NCBI GenBank assembly: GCA_035578155.1
Contig: JAPWDM010000017.1
Location: forward strand, 3,186,001-3,250,000
Source of the DNA: Brachynemurus nebulosus
Taxonomy: Eukaryota > Arthropoda > Insecta > Neuroptera > Myrmeleontidae
Direction of reading: 5' to 3'
Length of the DNA stretch: 64,000 nt
A program made the translations under genes and the position numbers. This document shows, in pieces, positions 11,735-30,150 of the stretch (position 1 is its first letter; every line of letters begins with the position of its first letter). The notes under the pieces are model-generated. The model worked only from the letters and a program-made list of their open reading frames with translations. It did not search any database and had not been told where the DNA came from.

Positions 11735-12770
11735 CCAGTTTTTTCTCCTGGACCACTATTAATTTTGTTAATTTTCGTTAAGAAATATGTTTGTTATAAT
11801 ATGTTATTTATTATTGCGCTTAATAGGAATAATAATATCTGCAATACAATTTAATTGTTTAATTTTTTAACTTTTCATCCTTCAGGTTTTATTCAAGACT
11901 TGAGCTACACTTTAATGTGTTGCAATTTTTTTATTTTTTATTGTCTAATATTAATTAAATTCGTGTTAATTTTTATTATTTGATGGTTTTTAGATGATTA
12001 GTTGCATAAATACTGAATATCACACGTTAGACGCACTTTTTTATGTGCGGTTAAACAATGGTACAGTCTGGTTAAACAATGACGCCTTTGAATCTGCTGG
12101 AATACTAAAGACAACGGGTATGGATTCGCTTCAGGAAAATAGGATACTGAGTTGGCGTCTCAATACGCTCGCAAACATAATAAAAAGAATTTAAGAAATT
12201 ACCAACTCGGGCAATCCAAAAAAATATTGTTTTAAATTAGTGTCTTGGACTATCTCGAAATTTACAAAAACCGGTTTCTATACTAATTTTACCACGTTCT
12301 GTTAGAAAATCATGGTCTCATTCTTGTTCCGTGCCGTCTTCATATTTTTACAGTTTTTACAGTACAGTTTTTTTGCATCCTTTTCCTGCACGTGACCTTA
12401 GAATGACCTTCAATATACATCAAAAATTAGCCCTCCCTCTTTTATATATGCAAGTCGATTTCGGAAAAGATCCGAGCACGCATTGAAGAAATATTCAAAT
12501 TTCACTTAAAATGATTTTACTCGAAGACGATTACGTTTAAAGCCCTAATATTGGTATATTAGACTTACTGTCAACTTAATGCTACTATTAGCTTTTCCAT
12601 TTAGGCACTCTTACCCCTCTTTACCCCGAAGGGTCCTTTGACGTTATATTATATTCTTTAAATCTCACCCGTCTTACCTGTTACCTGCCACAAGAAAAAT
12701 ACCTACAAGCTGCCGTTACGCTTTGTCTAGTAGTATAATTTAACAGTGTTCATTGGTCTGTAGTTTCAAA

Positions 12771-15148
12771 TCAAAAGAAATCCGTAATTGATTTCCATAT
12801 AGTTTTTAATAATAAATTGAAAACAATATTTGAAAACCAAAATTCAATAAAAATAGAATTTTATAAATACATCCAGTATAACTGAGTACTGATTTATGCT
12901 GGAACACCTAATTGTGCTGGACTACTAAAATGTAACGTTTAGTTATGTACCTACAGTCTCGAAATTTTAGAATTCCGACTGATTTTTAGCGTTTAAATCC
13001 GAAGACTCAGATCGTAATGGAGATTATTAAATAAATAGGTGTACAGTCAGAAAAAATAAGTGATCTGTCATAAAGGATTTTTATTTTTTGTGTTTGCTTA
13101 TTATACGTAGATATTACTATTTGAGATCGCATCATTATTCAAATTTTGTGCTCAATTTTACTGTTTTTCCAAATTTGTATCTTAACACAATAGGACAATT
13201 TTGAGTTCATTAAAATGAATGTGTTAACTGCATAATTTTTTCGTTCTGTTTCAATTTTATATTATATTATATTTTAATATTAAATTATAATAAAAGAATC
13301 AATAAAAATAAATTTCTTATTTAAATATTCCACATTATATGGAAATCACAACCCCAGGATACGGGATTGATGTCTAGAAATTTCGAAATTTCCGAATTGA
13401 ATATTCAGTGTTTCAATGATTAAGGCCTTATAAAGCTATATTTTTGATATTTAATATTTCAAAATTCTTTTTATAAAATATCTACCTATACATGTAGCTT
13501 ACAAATTTGGCTTTTCAATATAAATTGAGATATTCGTTATTTATTTATTTAGTATTTCTAAAAATACTATTTTCTATTTTTCTTTTTTCTTTTTATATTA
13601 TAAATTGATAATAATTGCCTCATTAATTTTTAATAATCACTTTAAATATAATTACGGCCGAATTAAATGGAATGACCTCCTTTTACGTACTTGCAATACT
13701 AAAACAAAAAGGAAAACCTTGACACTGACCATCTGCTGTTAAATCATTTTCAACAAAATTATCTCACATCTGTAATTATCGGTATACTTAGGTAAGTAGA
13801 TAATAATATTTTAGATACATATCATTTTTGGCAAATTATCATCAAATTGCCTGCCTGTCGTTTTGCTGATGATAAATACATCAAGAAAATTAAGGAGAAT
13901 AAATAAGAAATTAATTATTTCACATAAACGTACATAAATACATATTGTCGTGCGATGTTGATGCTATCTTTATTATACAAAATGCTTCATCTTATAATAC
14001 CATACTTAGAGTTATGTTGTAATGTAACAAATAATTAATTAAAATTAATTCTATTAGTAGCATTATTATTAATTAACTGGAGTTGATGTAAATTTGTTTG
14101 AAAATAATAAGTTGAATCTTTTGTTTACTTGAAGGTAATTTTGAATACTTTATTTCACCATGAAATAAGATAATTATACTCACTTATGTTTTCGTTTTCC
14201 ACACATAATGTATATAGGATATTCTTTTATTAGTTCTTCGAATTTTAAATATGGAGAAAAAATTTAGTCGATAATAGGAATATTTCATTAACACGCTACG
14301 AATTAGGTTGAATTCACATATAATCAAACTCTTTGGTAACGATTCATATCTCAAGATATTTTGCAATAGCTTACGGTGCCTAATATTTTATCTTATTACT
14401 AAACTATTTTAGCGAATTTCCATTCTCGCACACACTTCCATCACACCCGGTCATTTATACTTAAGATACTACAATTAATTACAAGGAGCTGTTGAAATTG
14501 TCTAAAATATACATCCTTAATGACACTTTTTGGAATGCAAAGAGTTAATATAAGAAAATAAAACAGTAAAATAGAATAAATTATTTTTGAATATTTTAAA
14601 CAGATGCATTTTACAGCCTCTGTTTAGAAGAAAAGCTATTGTAAACAATTCAATGTAGGAGACATGTTAAAACTGCATTTCAGATCGCTGTGTGATTAAT
14701 TTTTGCTTAAAATAAAATCCATAATACAAGATATATTCAAATACAAACTATGTATAAAGATATATTTATAATCGGTGGATGTCAACAATTTTTTTATATA
14801 TTTAAAATAACATCAAAGCCAAATTAAATCAGTTCAAAATACATTGAACTGAGTATATATTTTCCGATTCTATTTAAGTAGGTATCATTCTGAGACTAAA
14901 AATATTTAGAATAAATTTTTATTAAAATATTAAAAATATAGATGATTCACTCATCATAAATCATTTTCCCTTATCAGTCTGCTTTTCTATCATTTAATAC
15001 AGTGTTTCTCAATTGCCGGTTCGCGAAAATCCGTAGGGCGGGCCGTAGAGGGACGCCCAGGACAACTGAAATGTTTTAAATACGTATTAGATTTGGTTAT
15101 GGTGTCAGAAATCAACTAACAGAATTTAGTTTTCAAATGGAGTCTACT
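12771..15148. other. AT-rich intergenic stretch, no gene seen
   Basis: 2.4 kb with stops in all frames and A/T runs. I see no RNA gene or clear repeat boundary. The part around 14030-14110 loosely resembles 24530-24600. Confidence 0.5.
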
Positions 15149-15428
15149 ACCGTGGCGCAAAAACCGAGGAGGGGGGGATCCAAGGGGTCCGAACCCTTTA
15201 AAATTACGTGGACCACTCATAAAATTACGTGAATATTCCTTCAATTTATTTTATTTATATTAATAAAAAATGAAATTTTTAGTGGTCTACAAATATTTTT
15301 TATTTGAAAATCAAATTTTTTGAGACGACATTTTCTAATGTTATCGGAGAATTACGTTATCAAAAAGTGGGATTATTTAAATTTTTGTTGAACTCCCCCT
15401 GCAGATTTGTAGTTGTTGCGCCCCTGGT
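15149..15428. mobile_element. hAT-like MITE, ~280 bp
   Basis: ACCGTGGCGCAAAAA at the left and the complement of ACCAGGGGCGCAACAA at the right form imperfect inverted ends with adjacent G/C runs (GGAGGGGGGGATCC; GAACTCCCCCTGCAG). The '(C)AGGGGCGCAAC' end is hAT-like. No clean target duplication; the ORF across it is accidental. Confidence 0.55.
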
Positions 15429-16415
15429 TTATTGTCAAAGTGAATATACTAACAAAAGCGTATATAAATATACAATAATTAATATGGTGAATTTAGTTTT
15501 AGTTACTGAGATGTTACTCCAGTTAATAGAACAAGTTCGATATAAAGGGGCAAAACGGGCAAAAAAGGGCACTTGAATCTTATCAAATTCTTTAGAAATA
15601 TCATAGTAGAATGCGCCAGCACATAATCCATTACCAATACAGCTCAATCAAAAAAGTTTTTGATTATTAATTGTAGAATTTTATGTTAAAAATATCGTAA
15701 TTTCGTTTGATTTTTGTATATCAACATGATTTGAAAGATGGTTCACAAGTAGCTAGTAATATGATTAATAAAAACAAAGGTACATTCCTTTACCATTAGT
15801 AACCATAGTTGACATGGAACTGTTTAAACTACCGTCCAGGACAAATAACTGACCCGTACCGTTCGCACTCGGGTCGCAACTAATACTGTTTCAGATAGCC
15901 GGAATTAAAGACAAAAATAGCCGTGTTCTGCAGTTGTAGCAATTATTATAAATTCAATAACGGTCGATAAAAGGTCCCTAGGTTTCTCCATTTGCTGGGA
16001 AAGTTAATATTTTTTAATTCCTTAACTATAAAATTTTCACTTTTTCTCACGTAATTTTGATGAAATGGCCACTGTGGGATTTCAAATTGCGTGTGGGATT
16101 TCAAAATAAATTCTGTCAGTTCAGGGTTAAATCTCATAATGCAAAAGCTAAATTTTTCGTTCACAAATTCACTAATAGTTAGACAAAAAAAATTCGGGCA
16201 TTTTCTTTTAATTCGGGACCCATTAGGAACCTAAAACTACATAAAATATTACTGCTTAACCTATATCCGCATATTAAGTATATTAGTACATGTGCAAATA
16301 ATTTTTTAAATAGTCGCCATTGATTTTAAATAATACCCAAAATCAACAGATTTACACATATTTTACAAAAAAATTTTAATATTATGACTGAAACTATATG
16401 AAAATACACTATTCT
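15429..16415. other. AT-rich stretch, no gene seen
   Basis: Several short open frames overlap on both strands without motif or family resemblance. Confidence 0.45.
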
Positions 16416-16419
16416 TTAA

Positions 16420-17295
16420 GGAGAGGGTAAGGTTAATTCGTACAAAAAAGGCATGTTTTTGTTATTTTTTTGTGACGAAACAGTTAAAATCTCTTTATTA
16501 AAACCAGTGGTACATTAAAGTATGACATTCGAAGAATATTGTATAAAATTTTCACGAAGAAATATTAAAAAATACAGTAATGGCAGCAATTATTCGAACG
16601 TGTCTTGGAGAAAAGTAGAATTGCGGTGCCCCTCATAACTCGGTGCTGGATCATCCGAAATAAAAAAATTAAAGTTCATTCGTTAGATAATAGTTTTCCT
16701 CAGGTAACGCTGGGAGGGTTTTTCGAAATTTCAATTTTCCACTTTTTTGGAACACTTAGAACGGAAAAACACGATTTTTTGCGAAAAAAATTGGCTAATT
16801 TGTTATTGTAAAATAAAAATTATTAACAAATTTAAAAAAAAACTCTACAGCTTTACCTCGTACATTATGTACAGAAATAGTGTTCAAAATTTCAAATGGA
16901 TCGGTGCTGTAGTTTTGAAGTTATGAGGGGCACCGACTTTGAAAACGTGAGCTGTAGGGAAAACGCTTTAAAGTTTTGAACACTTAAAAATTCTTGTATA
17001 AAACTGATATAGAATACTTACTGCTAAACTAAATTTTGTACCCTACACTGACAAAATATACAGTACAGGTATAAACACGTTAATACTTCCATTGAAATTT
17101 CTATACTATAACTGAGAGAGAGATATATATAGAGAGCGAAACATCTTCCAGGTAACAACAAAAATGCTTATAACTTTGTCAATTTTGCTCCAATCAACTT
17201 GAAATTTTGAGACAATATTCTTGAGACATTATGCATTCAGCTAAAAAAATTAAAAAAAAATGCAAAAAAAATTATTTTAATACCTTACCCGGCCC
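16420..17295. mobile_element. TTAA-flanked DNA element (876 bp)
   Basis: Bounded by TTAA on both sides (16416-16419, 17296-17299). Inverted ends GGAGAGGGTAAGGT and, in complement, GGGCCGGGTAAGGT. TTAA targets are used by piggyBac and Kolobok transposases. Internally GTGCCCCTCATAAC (16627) is repeated inverted as TTATGAGGGGCAC (16922). No transposase frame. Confidence 0.6.
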
Positions 17296-17355
17296 TTAAA
17301 AAGCGAGTTTAAAAAATTTATTATGATGAGGAATATTGAAATTTTTGACATTAAA

Positions 17356-17481
17356 CTAAATTAAAAGCAAAATTGCATGTCTATTAATAAATGTCAAAAA
17401 GAAACCTTCCGTTGAAATACTTTTCTTTCGAGTTTTTTTTCTGACGGAATTTTTACATCCGTAAACGGAACAAGTTGCCAT
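17356..17481 (-). pseudogene. possible THAP-domain fragment
   Basis: From ATG at 17481 the minus strand reads MATCSVYGCKNSVRKKTRKK and then SISTEGFFLTF before a stop. The spacing C-x4-C after the start and a basic stretch resemble the opening of a THAP zinc-binding domain, a domain also found in P-element and Kolobok transposases. The expected 'FHxFP' word is absent in this frame, and the frame is only 42 codons. It lies 75 bp beyond the TTAA element at 16420-17295. Tentative. Confidence 0.25.
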
Positions 17482-17871
17482 AATAATTTCTTTTAAAAAT
17501 TTGAGGAAAAATGTATTTAAAAAAATAAAAATAGCTATTTTTTTACAAGACAATTTTTTTACTTGCAATTACCAATATGGCATTTTTCAGCTTCAATTTT
17601 TTTTTTAAAACCTAAGTCATCTTATACAAAGAAATATTTATTGCCAATATGTATGTTATGTATAGTGCCTGTCTTTTTTTATGATGTGCATAATATATAT
17701 TTCTGTAAAATATAAATTACAGGTCCTTTCATTTCTAATGTCTATGCTAACAACTTGAACATATTATTGTATTAAAAAGATATTTTATCAAAAATCTAGT
17801 ACAATATTACTCTTGTATTTACATTAGCACTCTGTGGATAAAAATCATACCATGATACTATGGTATCATAC

Positions 17872-18120
17872 CAAGGGCGTATGCAGCCGAGCTTTTTGGG
17901 GGGATCACGTGGAAAATAATAGAACTAAAAAAAATTCTGAGGAAAAATTAACAAAAAAATTAAACTTCTTCTATACCCTTGACGACCAAAAAAAAAAACG
18001 TGAACTGGTAAAATTTACCGATATGGTGTTTAAAATTAAATAATATCTAGTGTATATTTTTAATTCTAGGGGCGGATCATGACCCCTTGAACTTTCCCTC
18101 CCCCCTTGTATACGCGCTTG
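17872..18120. mobile_element. hAT-like MITE (249 bp)
   Basis: CAAGGGCGTATGCA at the left and TGTATACGCGCTTG at the right are inverted ends; flanks TATCATAC and CATCATAT agree at 6 of 8 bases. The target is itself the palindrome-rich ATGATACTATGGTATCAT. No coding capacity. Confidence 0.6.
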
Positions 18121-18230
18121 CATCATATCATGATACCATTCTCTATGACACCATGATTCGAGCATACATAGTTTATGACCAACTATTAACGTTGGCTACT
18201 TCTCAGGAGAACATGGAAAGTGGGATCGGA

Positions 18231-18235
<5 letters not shown>

Positions 18236-18282
<47 letters not shown>
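18236..18282. repeat. (TA)n microsatellite
   Basis: About 47 bp of uninterrupted TA dinucleotides. Confidence 0.95.
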
Positions 18283-20028
<1,746 letters not shown>

Positions 20029-20030
20029 TA

Positions 20031-23000
20031 GGGTTGACCGGGGTAATTGTGAATTGGGGCAATTGTGAACGGCGCCTATAATTTCTAAAATAACATTAAT
20101 ATTGTTAAAAATCAACTCTTAGTATATTTTTGTGTCCTTTCTTAATATGCTATTAAAATTTGATAACAATTCTCCAAGTATTAGTATCTTTTTTTTTATT
20201 TTGAAAAAACCCTTGCAAAATTTTGTGTATCTTACTTCGACCAATCCTCAAAAAAAAATTTTTTAAATACATTTTATTTTTTTAAAAGGTAAGAAATGGT
20301 TAAAAGTACTTCTAAAGAAGTGGCCTAAACCCTGACAGGGTTCCTTATTAACTGCTAAAGAAATTGGACAATTTATTACCAATTCACCATAACCCCATGA
20401 TTTTAAAATTCTGGGGTAATTATGAACGTCATTCACAAATGCCCCCATTCGGTCAAAAATTTCAGTAGTGTGCTTTTCGGAGTTGAAAATGTTGATGAAG
20501 ATGGTGGTGATATCATTGTACAAGTTTCCATTGTACAAACAATACAAAAAAAAAAGAATTGTGTAAAGAGCGATATGTTTTATGTATCAATCTACGAAAT
20601 CATTGCTGTGCTCCCTTACTCAATAACAACTTACAAAAACAGAAAAATTACTTGTTTTCACTGTCTCTGTTGAGTGACTAAGGGCAGTAAGATTAACACA
20701 AAATCATTTTTTTTTTCATTTACAGTATTAGGCCGAAAAGATTGTTGTTTTTTATGCATCCAAACTAAATGTATTTCCTTGAAAAAGTCTTATTTTTCTT
20801 GTTTTTGTGTGAAAATCATGTAATTTTTTGATTTTTTTTTATGGTACTAGTTGTGGCCCGTGGTTTCACCTACGTAAAATTATCTTAATTATTGGTCAAA
20901 TGATTAGATCAATTTTAAATTAGATATTCGGAAATTCTGTACATCAATTATTTATAATACCTGGCTCCGCTCGTCAAACGACAAAGTAGCAATCTTCATA
21001 TTTCAATAGCATGGCTAATTTCCGCACCTCTATGTACCTAAATACCTGTATCAATAGGTAGTTTTAGGAGTATTTCCATTTTAGGCCTTGCTTGGGGCAC
21101 CAAGACAGTAGGGGACAATTTTAATATCACAATTAATTTGGGGCTTATTTGGGGGCCTTGACGGACAATTCTGACCCCCAGGTTCATTCAAATTTGATAT
21201 TCTAAAATTCTGAGCATAATTCTCGCATAATAACCCTAAATTAATCATATTCATATTTCCATAGCATATTTAATTTTCATAAAATATTGTCAAAATCCAA
21301 CCGTTTAATCTTAATCATATTATATAGTGCTGGGGGTTAATTTTGAACTCAATTTGCATTTAAATTATATATTCTAAATTTCTTTATAAAATCAGTTTCT
21401 TCTAGTGTTCCGTTCCATTCATCCAATGATCTTAAAATAGATATATATGCATATTTATAGTGTACAGTGGAAACTCGATATTTCGTCACTCTGCAACTCA
21501 TCATATTCTATAACAATTCGTCGCTCCTAAAAAAAATGTACGTGATGTAGTTGTTTTTCGAATTAACTTTTGAAATTTAAATAGAAAAAAATTAAAGTGT
21601 GTCGTACCCAGTTGTAAAAATTCCATTTCTTTAAATAAGTAAAAATATTTAATTAATTTTTCTCTTTGTTTTTTATTTTCAGACATATTTCATAATTCGT
21701 CTATTTCTGTAATTCATCGCCCCTCCGGTCTTGAGAATGATAAATGTCGAGTTTCTACTATATTTAATTTTCATGCCTTGAGACTTTCCGTAGACATCCA
21801 TATTGATAACTTTGGAAGCATTTGAATTTCGAAACTTTTTTGAAGTCCGAGTGTTTTGGAGAACATTTCTGAACCTGCATTAATCGTCAAGCCATTAATT
21901 TATTGCGTTTTATATTACTCCAGAATCCTAGGCAATAATTTTAACCTCACTTAATTTTTTCAAAATATCAATATTGTTTAAGTAAAATTTAGTCAAGATT
22001 CGCCGTCTTTTTTAGACCATTCCTGGGTCTTCAGCACCCTAGGGGGTCATTTCAACTTCACATTCGTTGATTTCATGACCTCAGTAATGTTTTAGCAAAA
22101 TTTGGTCAAGATCCATCCATTCTAGAGAGCTTTTATTTTTTAGGATCTCAATACTACTTCAGCAAAATCTGCTAGAGATTCGTCCAGCCGTTTACTTTAG
22201 AATAGTCTATATTAGAATATAGGGTATCACGTATCCACCAGTGAACCAATTTTTGAAAGTTGCTCTGCTCGTCAAACGACGTAGCCGTATTCTTATTTCA
22301 GAAATATAGGTACCTAATTTTAACAACTTGTGACTTTTCTGTAGGCAACCAATACTTATTTAGATCTTTAGGGGTGGAGTACTTTTGGTCATTTAGTTTT
22401 GCGTAATTTTTATTGTTTCAGACTCCTGGGTATCAATTTTAAACTGACGTTTATTTATTCTGAGATTTTAAACGGGTTTGTGTAACATTTAGTCAAAATT
22501 CATTAAAACCTTTTATTTGAATTTTTTGAAAATAGTATTTTGTACAGTAAATAAGTAATTTCATAGTAGACATAGGTAAAAATATTTTAGGTGGTATCTA
22601 TAGAAATATTTATAAATATTTAAAAATTACAAAAATTATTTTTTTCCGAATGCTTAGCAACAATTTAAAAATTGTATAATTTTTTGATAAATTGGCCACA
22701 GATTGCTGTATTACAGTAATACAAAATTAATATTTTACGGTTTTTCGTAAATTTCGACGGTTAGACAAAAAATTTTGCAAGACCTTTTCTTAGCGAGCGC
22801 CTACGACCCAATAGGCACCTACATGCCAAATTTCAATTTGTAGGTATTGTAGTCTTGGAGATTTTGTGATAGGTGTGTGAGTGAGTGAGTGTATGAGTGG
22901 TATTTCTCTTTTATATATATGTAGAAAATGACAAAATATCATCAAAATATCAATTTTAGCTTGTAATAAATTTGTTCCTACAATTTTTGTTATTTTTATT

Positions 23001-23421
23001 TAACCTTGATTTTTTGTACAAATTTGAGGTAGGTATGCGTAACTTGCACTAAATAAAGACAAATTGTGACCGCTAAAGTATGATGAAAAATTTTAAGGTG
23101 GGGTAAATGTGAAGAATTTGAGTTGGGTTTTACTCTAATGTACCTCACTTCTCTTGTAATCCTTTCTAAATAATTTTTCTGATGGCAGTCACTTTTACCC
23201 CAAAATTCATAAGATTTGCAAAACCGCACCGGGGAAATGTGAATGGCTTATAAATTTTCTGTTTTTCATACGAATTTGTTCAAAATTTATGTGGTGCATC
23301 CTGAATAATGTAGAATTAAAAATAAATCAACCATAATGTGATATATAAAATAAAAAATACTTAAAACAACGCTTTTATCTCAATTCATGAAAATCCATTC
23401 ACAATTACCCCGGTCAACCCT
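20031..23421 (+). mobile_element. TA-flanked DNA element, long copy (Tc1/mariner or pogo type)
   Basis: Ends GGGTTGACCGGGGTAATTGT (20031) and, in complement, GGGTTGACCGGGGTAATTGT, with TA on both sides (20029-20030, 23422-23423), the duplication made by Tc1/mariner-superfamily transposases. The shorter copy 27190-28475 aligns in reverse complement along the whole length except for an extra block at about 20844-22925, a later insertion. Terminal-like GTGAA(C/T)...GGGGTAATT words recur inside (20412-20450). No intact transposase. Confidence 0.75.
20844..22925 (-). mobile_element. Helitron-like insertion inside the TA-flanked element
   Basis: The block is absent from the sister copy (which joins directly around 27680-27700). 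Its left end ACTAGTTGTGGCCCGTGG is the complement of an end in CTAGT preceded by a GC-rich, hairpin-capable segment, as in insect Helitrons. The interior shares units such as CAGCCGTTTACTTTAGAATA with the complement of 6543-6620. The right part has GTGTGTGAGTGAGTGAGTG. No Rep/helicase frame; class tentative, insertion status well supported by the empty sister copy. Confidence 0.55.
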
Positions 23422-23423
23422 AT

Positions 23424-27187
<3,764 letters not shown>

Positions 27188-27189
27188 TA

Positions 27190-28475
27190 GGGTTGACACG
27201 GGTAATTATGAATGAGTTTTTATGAATTGAGATAAAGGCGTTGTTTTAAGTATTTTTTATTTAATATATCACATTACGGTTGATTTATTTTTAATTCTAT
27301 ACTATTCAGGATGCATCACACAAATTTTGAGCAAATTCGTATGAAAAACAAAAATTTTATAAGCCATTCACATTTCCCGGGCATGGTTTTGCAAATCTTA
27401 TGAATTCTGGGGTAAAAGTGAATGCCATCAGAAAAATTATTTAAAATGCATTACAAGAGAAGTGTGATACGTCAGAATAAAGCCCAACTCAAATTCTTCA
27501 CATCTAGCCCACTTTGAAAATTTCATCATCATACTTTAGCGTTCACAATTGCCCTTTGTTTAATGCAAGTTATCTATACCTCAAATTTCTACAAATAATC
27601 AAGGTTAAATAAAAATAACAAAAATTGTAGGAACGAATATACTGCAAGCTAAAAATAATATTCTGATGATATTTTGTCATTGTATCATATAAAAAATCAA
27701 AAAATTATATGATTTTCGCACAAAAACAAGGAAAATGAGACCTTTTCAAGGAAATATATTTACCTTACAGGAATAAAAAACAACAATTTATTAGGCCTAA
27801 TACTTTAAATAAAAAAAAACAATGGTTTTGTGTTAATCCTACTGCTTTTGCACACCCACCGAGCCATTGAAAACAGGTAATTTTTCTGTTTTGTAAGTTG
27901 TTATTGAGTAAAGGAGTACAGCAATGATTTCGTAGATTGATACACAAAACATATCTTTGCAAAAAAATTTTGTTTTTGTATTGTTTGTACAACGGAAACT
28001 TGTACAATAATGTCGCCATCATCTTCATCAACATTTTCAACTCTGAAAAGAACATTACCGAAATTTTTGACCGAATGGGGGCATTTGTGAATGAAGTTCA
28101 CAATTACCCCACGATTTTAAAACCATGGGGTAGTTGTGAATTGGTAACAAATTGTCCAATTTCTTTAGTAATTAATAAGCAACCCTCTCAGGTATTAGGC
28201 CACTTCATTAGAAGTACTTTTAACCATTTCTTACTTTTTAAAAAAAGAAAATGTATTAAAAAACAAATTCTTTTGAGGATTTGTCGAAGTAAGGTACAAA
28301 AAATTTTGCAAGAGTTTTTTCAAAATAAAAAGAAAAGTACTAATGCTTGGAGAATTGTTATCAAATTTTCATAACATTAAAAAAAAGGACAGAAAAACAT
28401 ACTAAGTAGGTTTTTAACAATATCAGTGTTATTTCAGAAATTATAGGCGCTGTTGACAATTACCCCAGTCAACCC
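27190..28475 (-). mobile_element. TA-flanked DNA element, short copy
   Basis: GGGTTGACACGGGTAATTAT at the left and complement GGGTTGACTGGGGTAATTGT at the right, flanked by TA (27188-27189, 28476-28477). 1286 bp, inverted relative to 20031-23421 and lacking its 2 kb insertion. A 145-codon frame (27937-28374) and an opposite frame around 'ENVDEDDGDIIVQVS' are both conserved between copies but neither resembles a known transposase; both copies have stops. Confidence 0.75.
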
Positions 28476-28561
28476 TACATAAGATTATTAAAAAATATTT
28501 ATTAAAACTAGTTTGAACAAAAAAATTTTGAAAATCGACGAAAAAATCGAATTTAATTTAT

Positions 28562-28593
<32 letters not shown>

Positions 28594-28799
28594 AAAAAAT
28601 TGTTAATCAATTTAAAAAATCTTACGTACAGCTCCAAATAATCTGTCTAAGTAGCTGCAGGTCAAATTTCAAGTCAGTCGGATGAAAATTGTTGGAATTA
28701 GCTTGCCCGCCATTTTAGAAAACGTGACTTTAAGAAAAATCCATGTGTTTTGTGTGCTTATACGTTATAGCTTCTTTTTTGAGCTATTTATGGAAATAT
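28476..28799. other. AT-rich spacer with A-run
   Basis: Contains an uninterrupted run of about 29 A (28563-28591). Nothing else recognised. Confidence 0.5.
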
Positions 28800-29110
28800 T
28801 GCAAAAGTAACGAAATAAGGTAATGGAATAAACTAATGAAAAGAAGTTATTGACCAAATTTAGATATTTTCAAATGTTACGCGTAGAGAAACAGCTTTTT
28901 TTAAACGTTTTTAACTACTGGAAGTTGTTTAGAAGTCGGATTAGAAACTATTTCTTAAATACTTTCGCAGTTATAATTTCGTTTGAATGTTATTTTAAAG
29001 ATGTTAATACATCATTTAAGTCAATAAAAGAAGGGGAAATTTTTTGTCCTCATTTATTTCAATTTAGATTTTGGAATTCAAAAGTAGAAATAGTTTTGAA
29101 ACTTTCGTGG
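28800..29110 (+). repeat. dispersed repeat, uninterrupted copy
   Basis: Matches 56265-56472 joined to 57396-57480 on the same strand: AACGAAATAAGGTAATGGAA, CAAATGTTACG, TTTTTTTAAAC, TATAATTTC and AATACATCATTTAAG. The 131-codon open frame across it is not supported as a gene because the other copies are broken in that frame. It preserves the empty site of the piggyBac-type MITE at 56473. Confidence 0.7.
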
Positions 29111-29759
29111 AATTGTATAAATTCCAGCATAACTAACCACGCTAAAAATGTCATAAAGGGCTTATCAAGTAGAAAAACATCTCTTGTTGATAGTTTTCGT
29201 CATGGAAAATTTTTTGTGTTCATAGATTCATATCTACTGGAATAAAGTATTTCTCTATCGGATAAAGTATCTTTCAAAAAATGAAAAATGTATTATTATT
29301 AATAAATGTTATGTATTACATAAAAGATTAATTACACATGGCCTCTGTTTCAACTTACTAAATCATTAATTCCAACCTTAAATAAAAATTCAATAAAATG
29401 ATTACTTAATTTGTAAAGTACCAACGCAGTCAGTAATTAAATATAACTAATTGTTTAGATGAGTATTATATGTAGGTAAATATGTACTACTGCTTTTATG
29501 ATTGTACTAGTTCTAATGATAATTGTTTATTTTAAAAAAAAATCATTTATTTTGTAATCTAATACGAGATTTTAATTTATAATAAGAAATAAAAAAGGTT
29601 ACAGTTTTTGATATGGTTATTTTTTTTATTATCTATTCATTTCTTTTTTGTACAATAAAATACAATAAAAATTATTCATGCTAGTAGATACAGCATTGGT
29701 AAAATTATAGTAAACAAGTGTCATACTGATCTCAAAAAACTAAAAATGCCCAAGTTATT
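29111..29759. other. AT-rich stretch, no gene seen
   Basis: No supported feature. Confidence 0.5.
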
Positions 29760-30150
29760 AATAGTATATTACGTGACTGAGGTATTACACACGAGCGAAA
29801 AAGTTACGTAATTAGGCGAGTGTGTAATTTGCCTTACAATCGACTTACGTATTATACTCAATTACGACTACCATGAAATCCACCATAAATAATATAAATT
29901 TTATCCGAGTACATTGCATTAAAATTATGTGGAACTTGAAATTTATTAAAAACAAATTTAAACATTCAGTTGCTAGGTAAAATTTTTATAGATTTTAATA
30001 TAATATATAATATGAAAATTTATAAAAGTGTAGTGTACTGTATGTCTTTACGAATAGGTGCGTGTAAAGTTAAATTTTCTGTACACCTGTATGAAAAACA
30101 TAGCTTACCTATAGATACTGTTTTGTACAAGAAATAAGCAATTTCATGGT
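29760..30150 (-). repeat. dispersed repeat, partner of 1380-1930
   Basis: Reverse complement of the repeat at 1380-1930, beginning with the ACACGAGCGAAAAAGTTACG block and ending near AGCAATTTCATGGTAATACG. Confidence 0.6.

Larger units (their letters stand above)
9647..12482. mobile_element. long inverted-repeat element nested in the hAT shell
   Basis: Starts TGCGTGCTCGGACC and ends (complement) TGCGTGCTCGGATC. Arms of about 800 bp (9647-10440 and 11660-12482) mirror each other, for example TTCAGGAAAATAGGATACTG at 12130 against its complement near 9990. The short family member at 3658-4083 lacks this block exactly between TTCCTCAA and the next shell segment, which marks the insertion point. 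Coding capacity was not recognised. Confidence 0.75.
9328..12762. mobile_element. hAT-like shell of a three-level nested insertion
   Basis: Ends CACACACCAATGG (9328) and CATTGGTCTGTAG (12762) are inverted repeats; both flanks carry TTTCAAA (9321 and 12764), a 7-8 bp target duplication. The outer parts 9328-9646 and 12483-12762 match the 426-bp element at 3658-4083 in reverse complement. The extra length comes from the nested element 9647-12482. No shell transposase is visible. Confidence 0.75.

Noticed and set aside
13000..15000. Possible host exons in the quiet AT-rich zone
   Set aside because: No frame above background, no plausible splice-flanked conserved peptide seen.
27937..28374. 145-codon plus-strand frame as a host gene
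   Set aside because: It lies wholly within a TA-flanked transposon, the homologous frame in 20031-23421 is broken, and no known domain is visible.
28850..29245. 131-codon plus-strand frame as a gene
   Set aside because: It overlaps a dispersed repeat whose other copies have stops in this frame.
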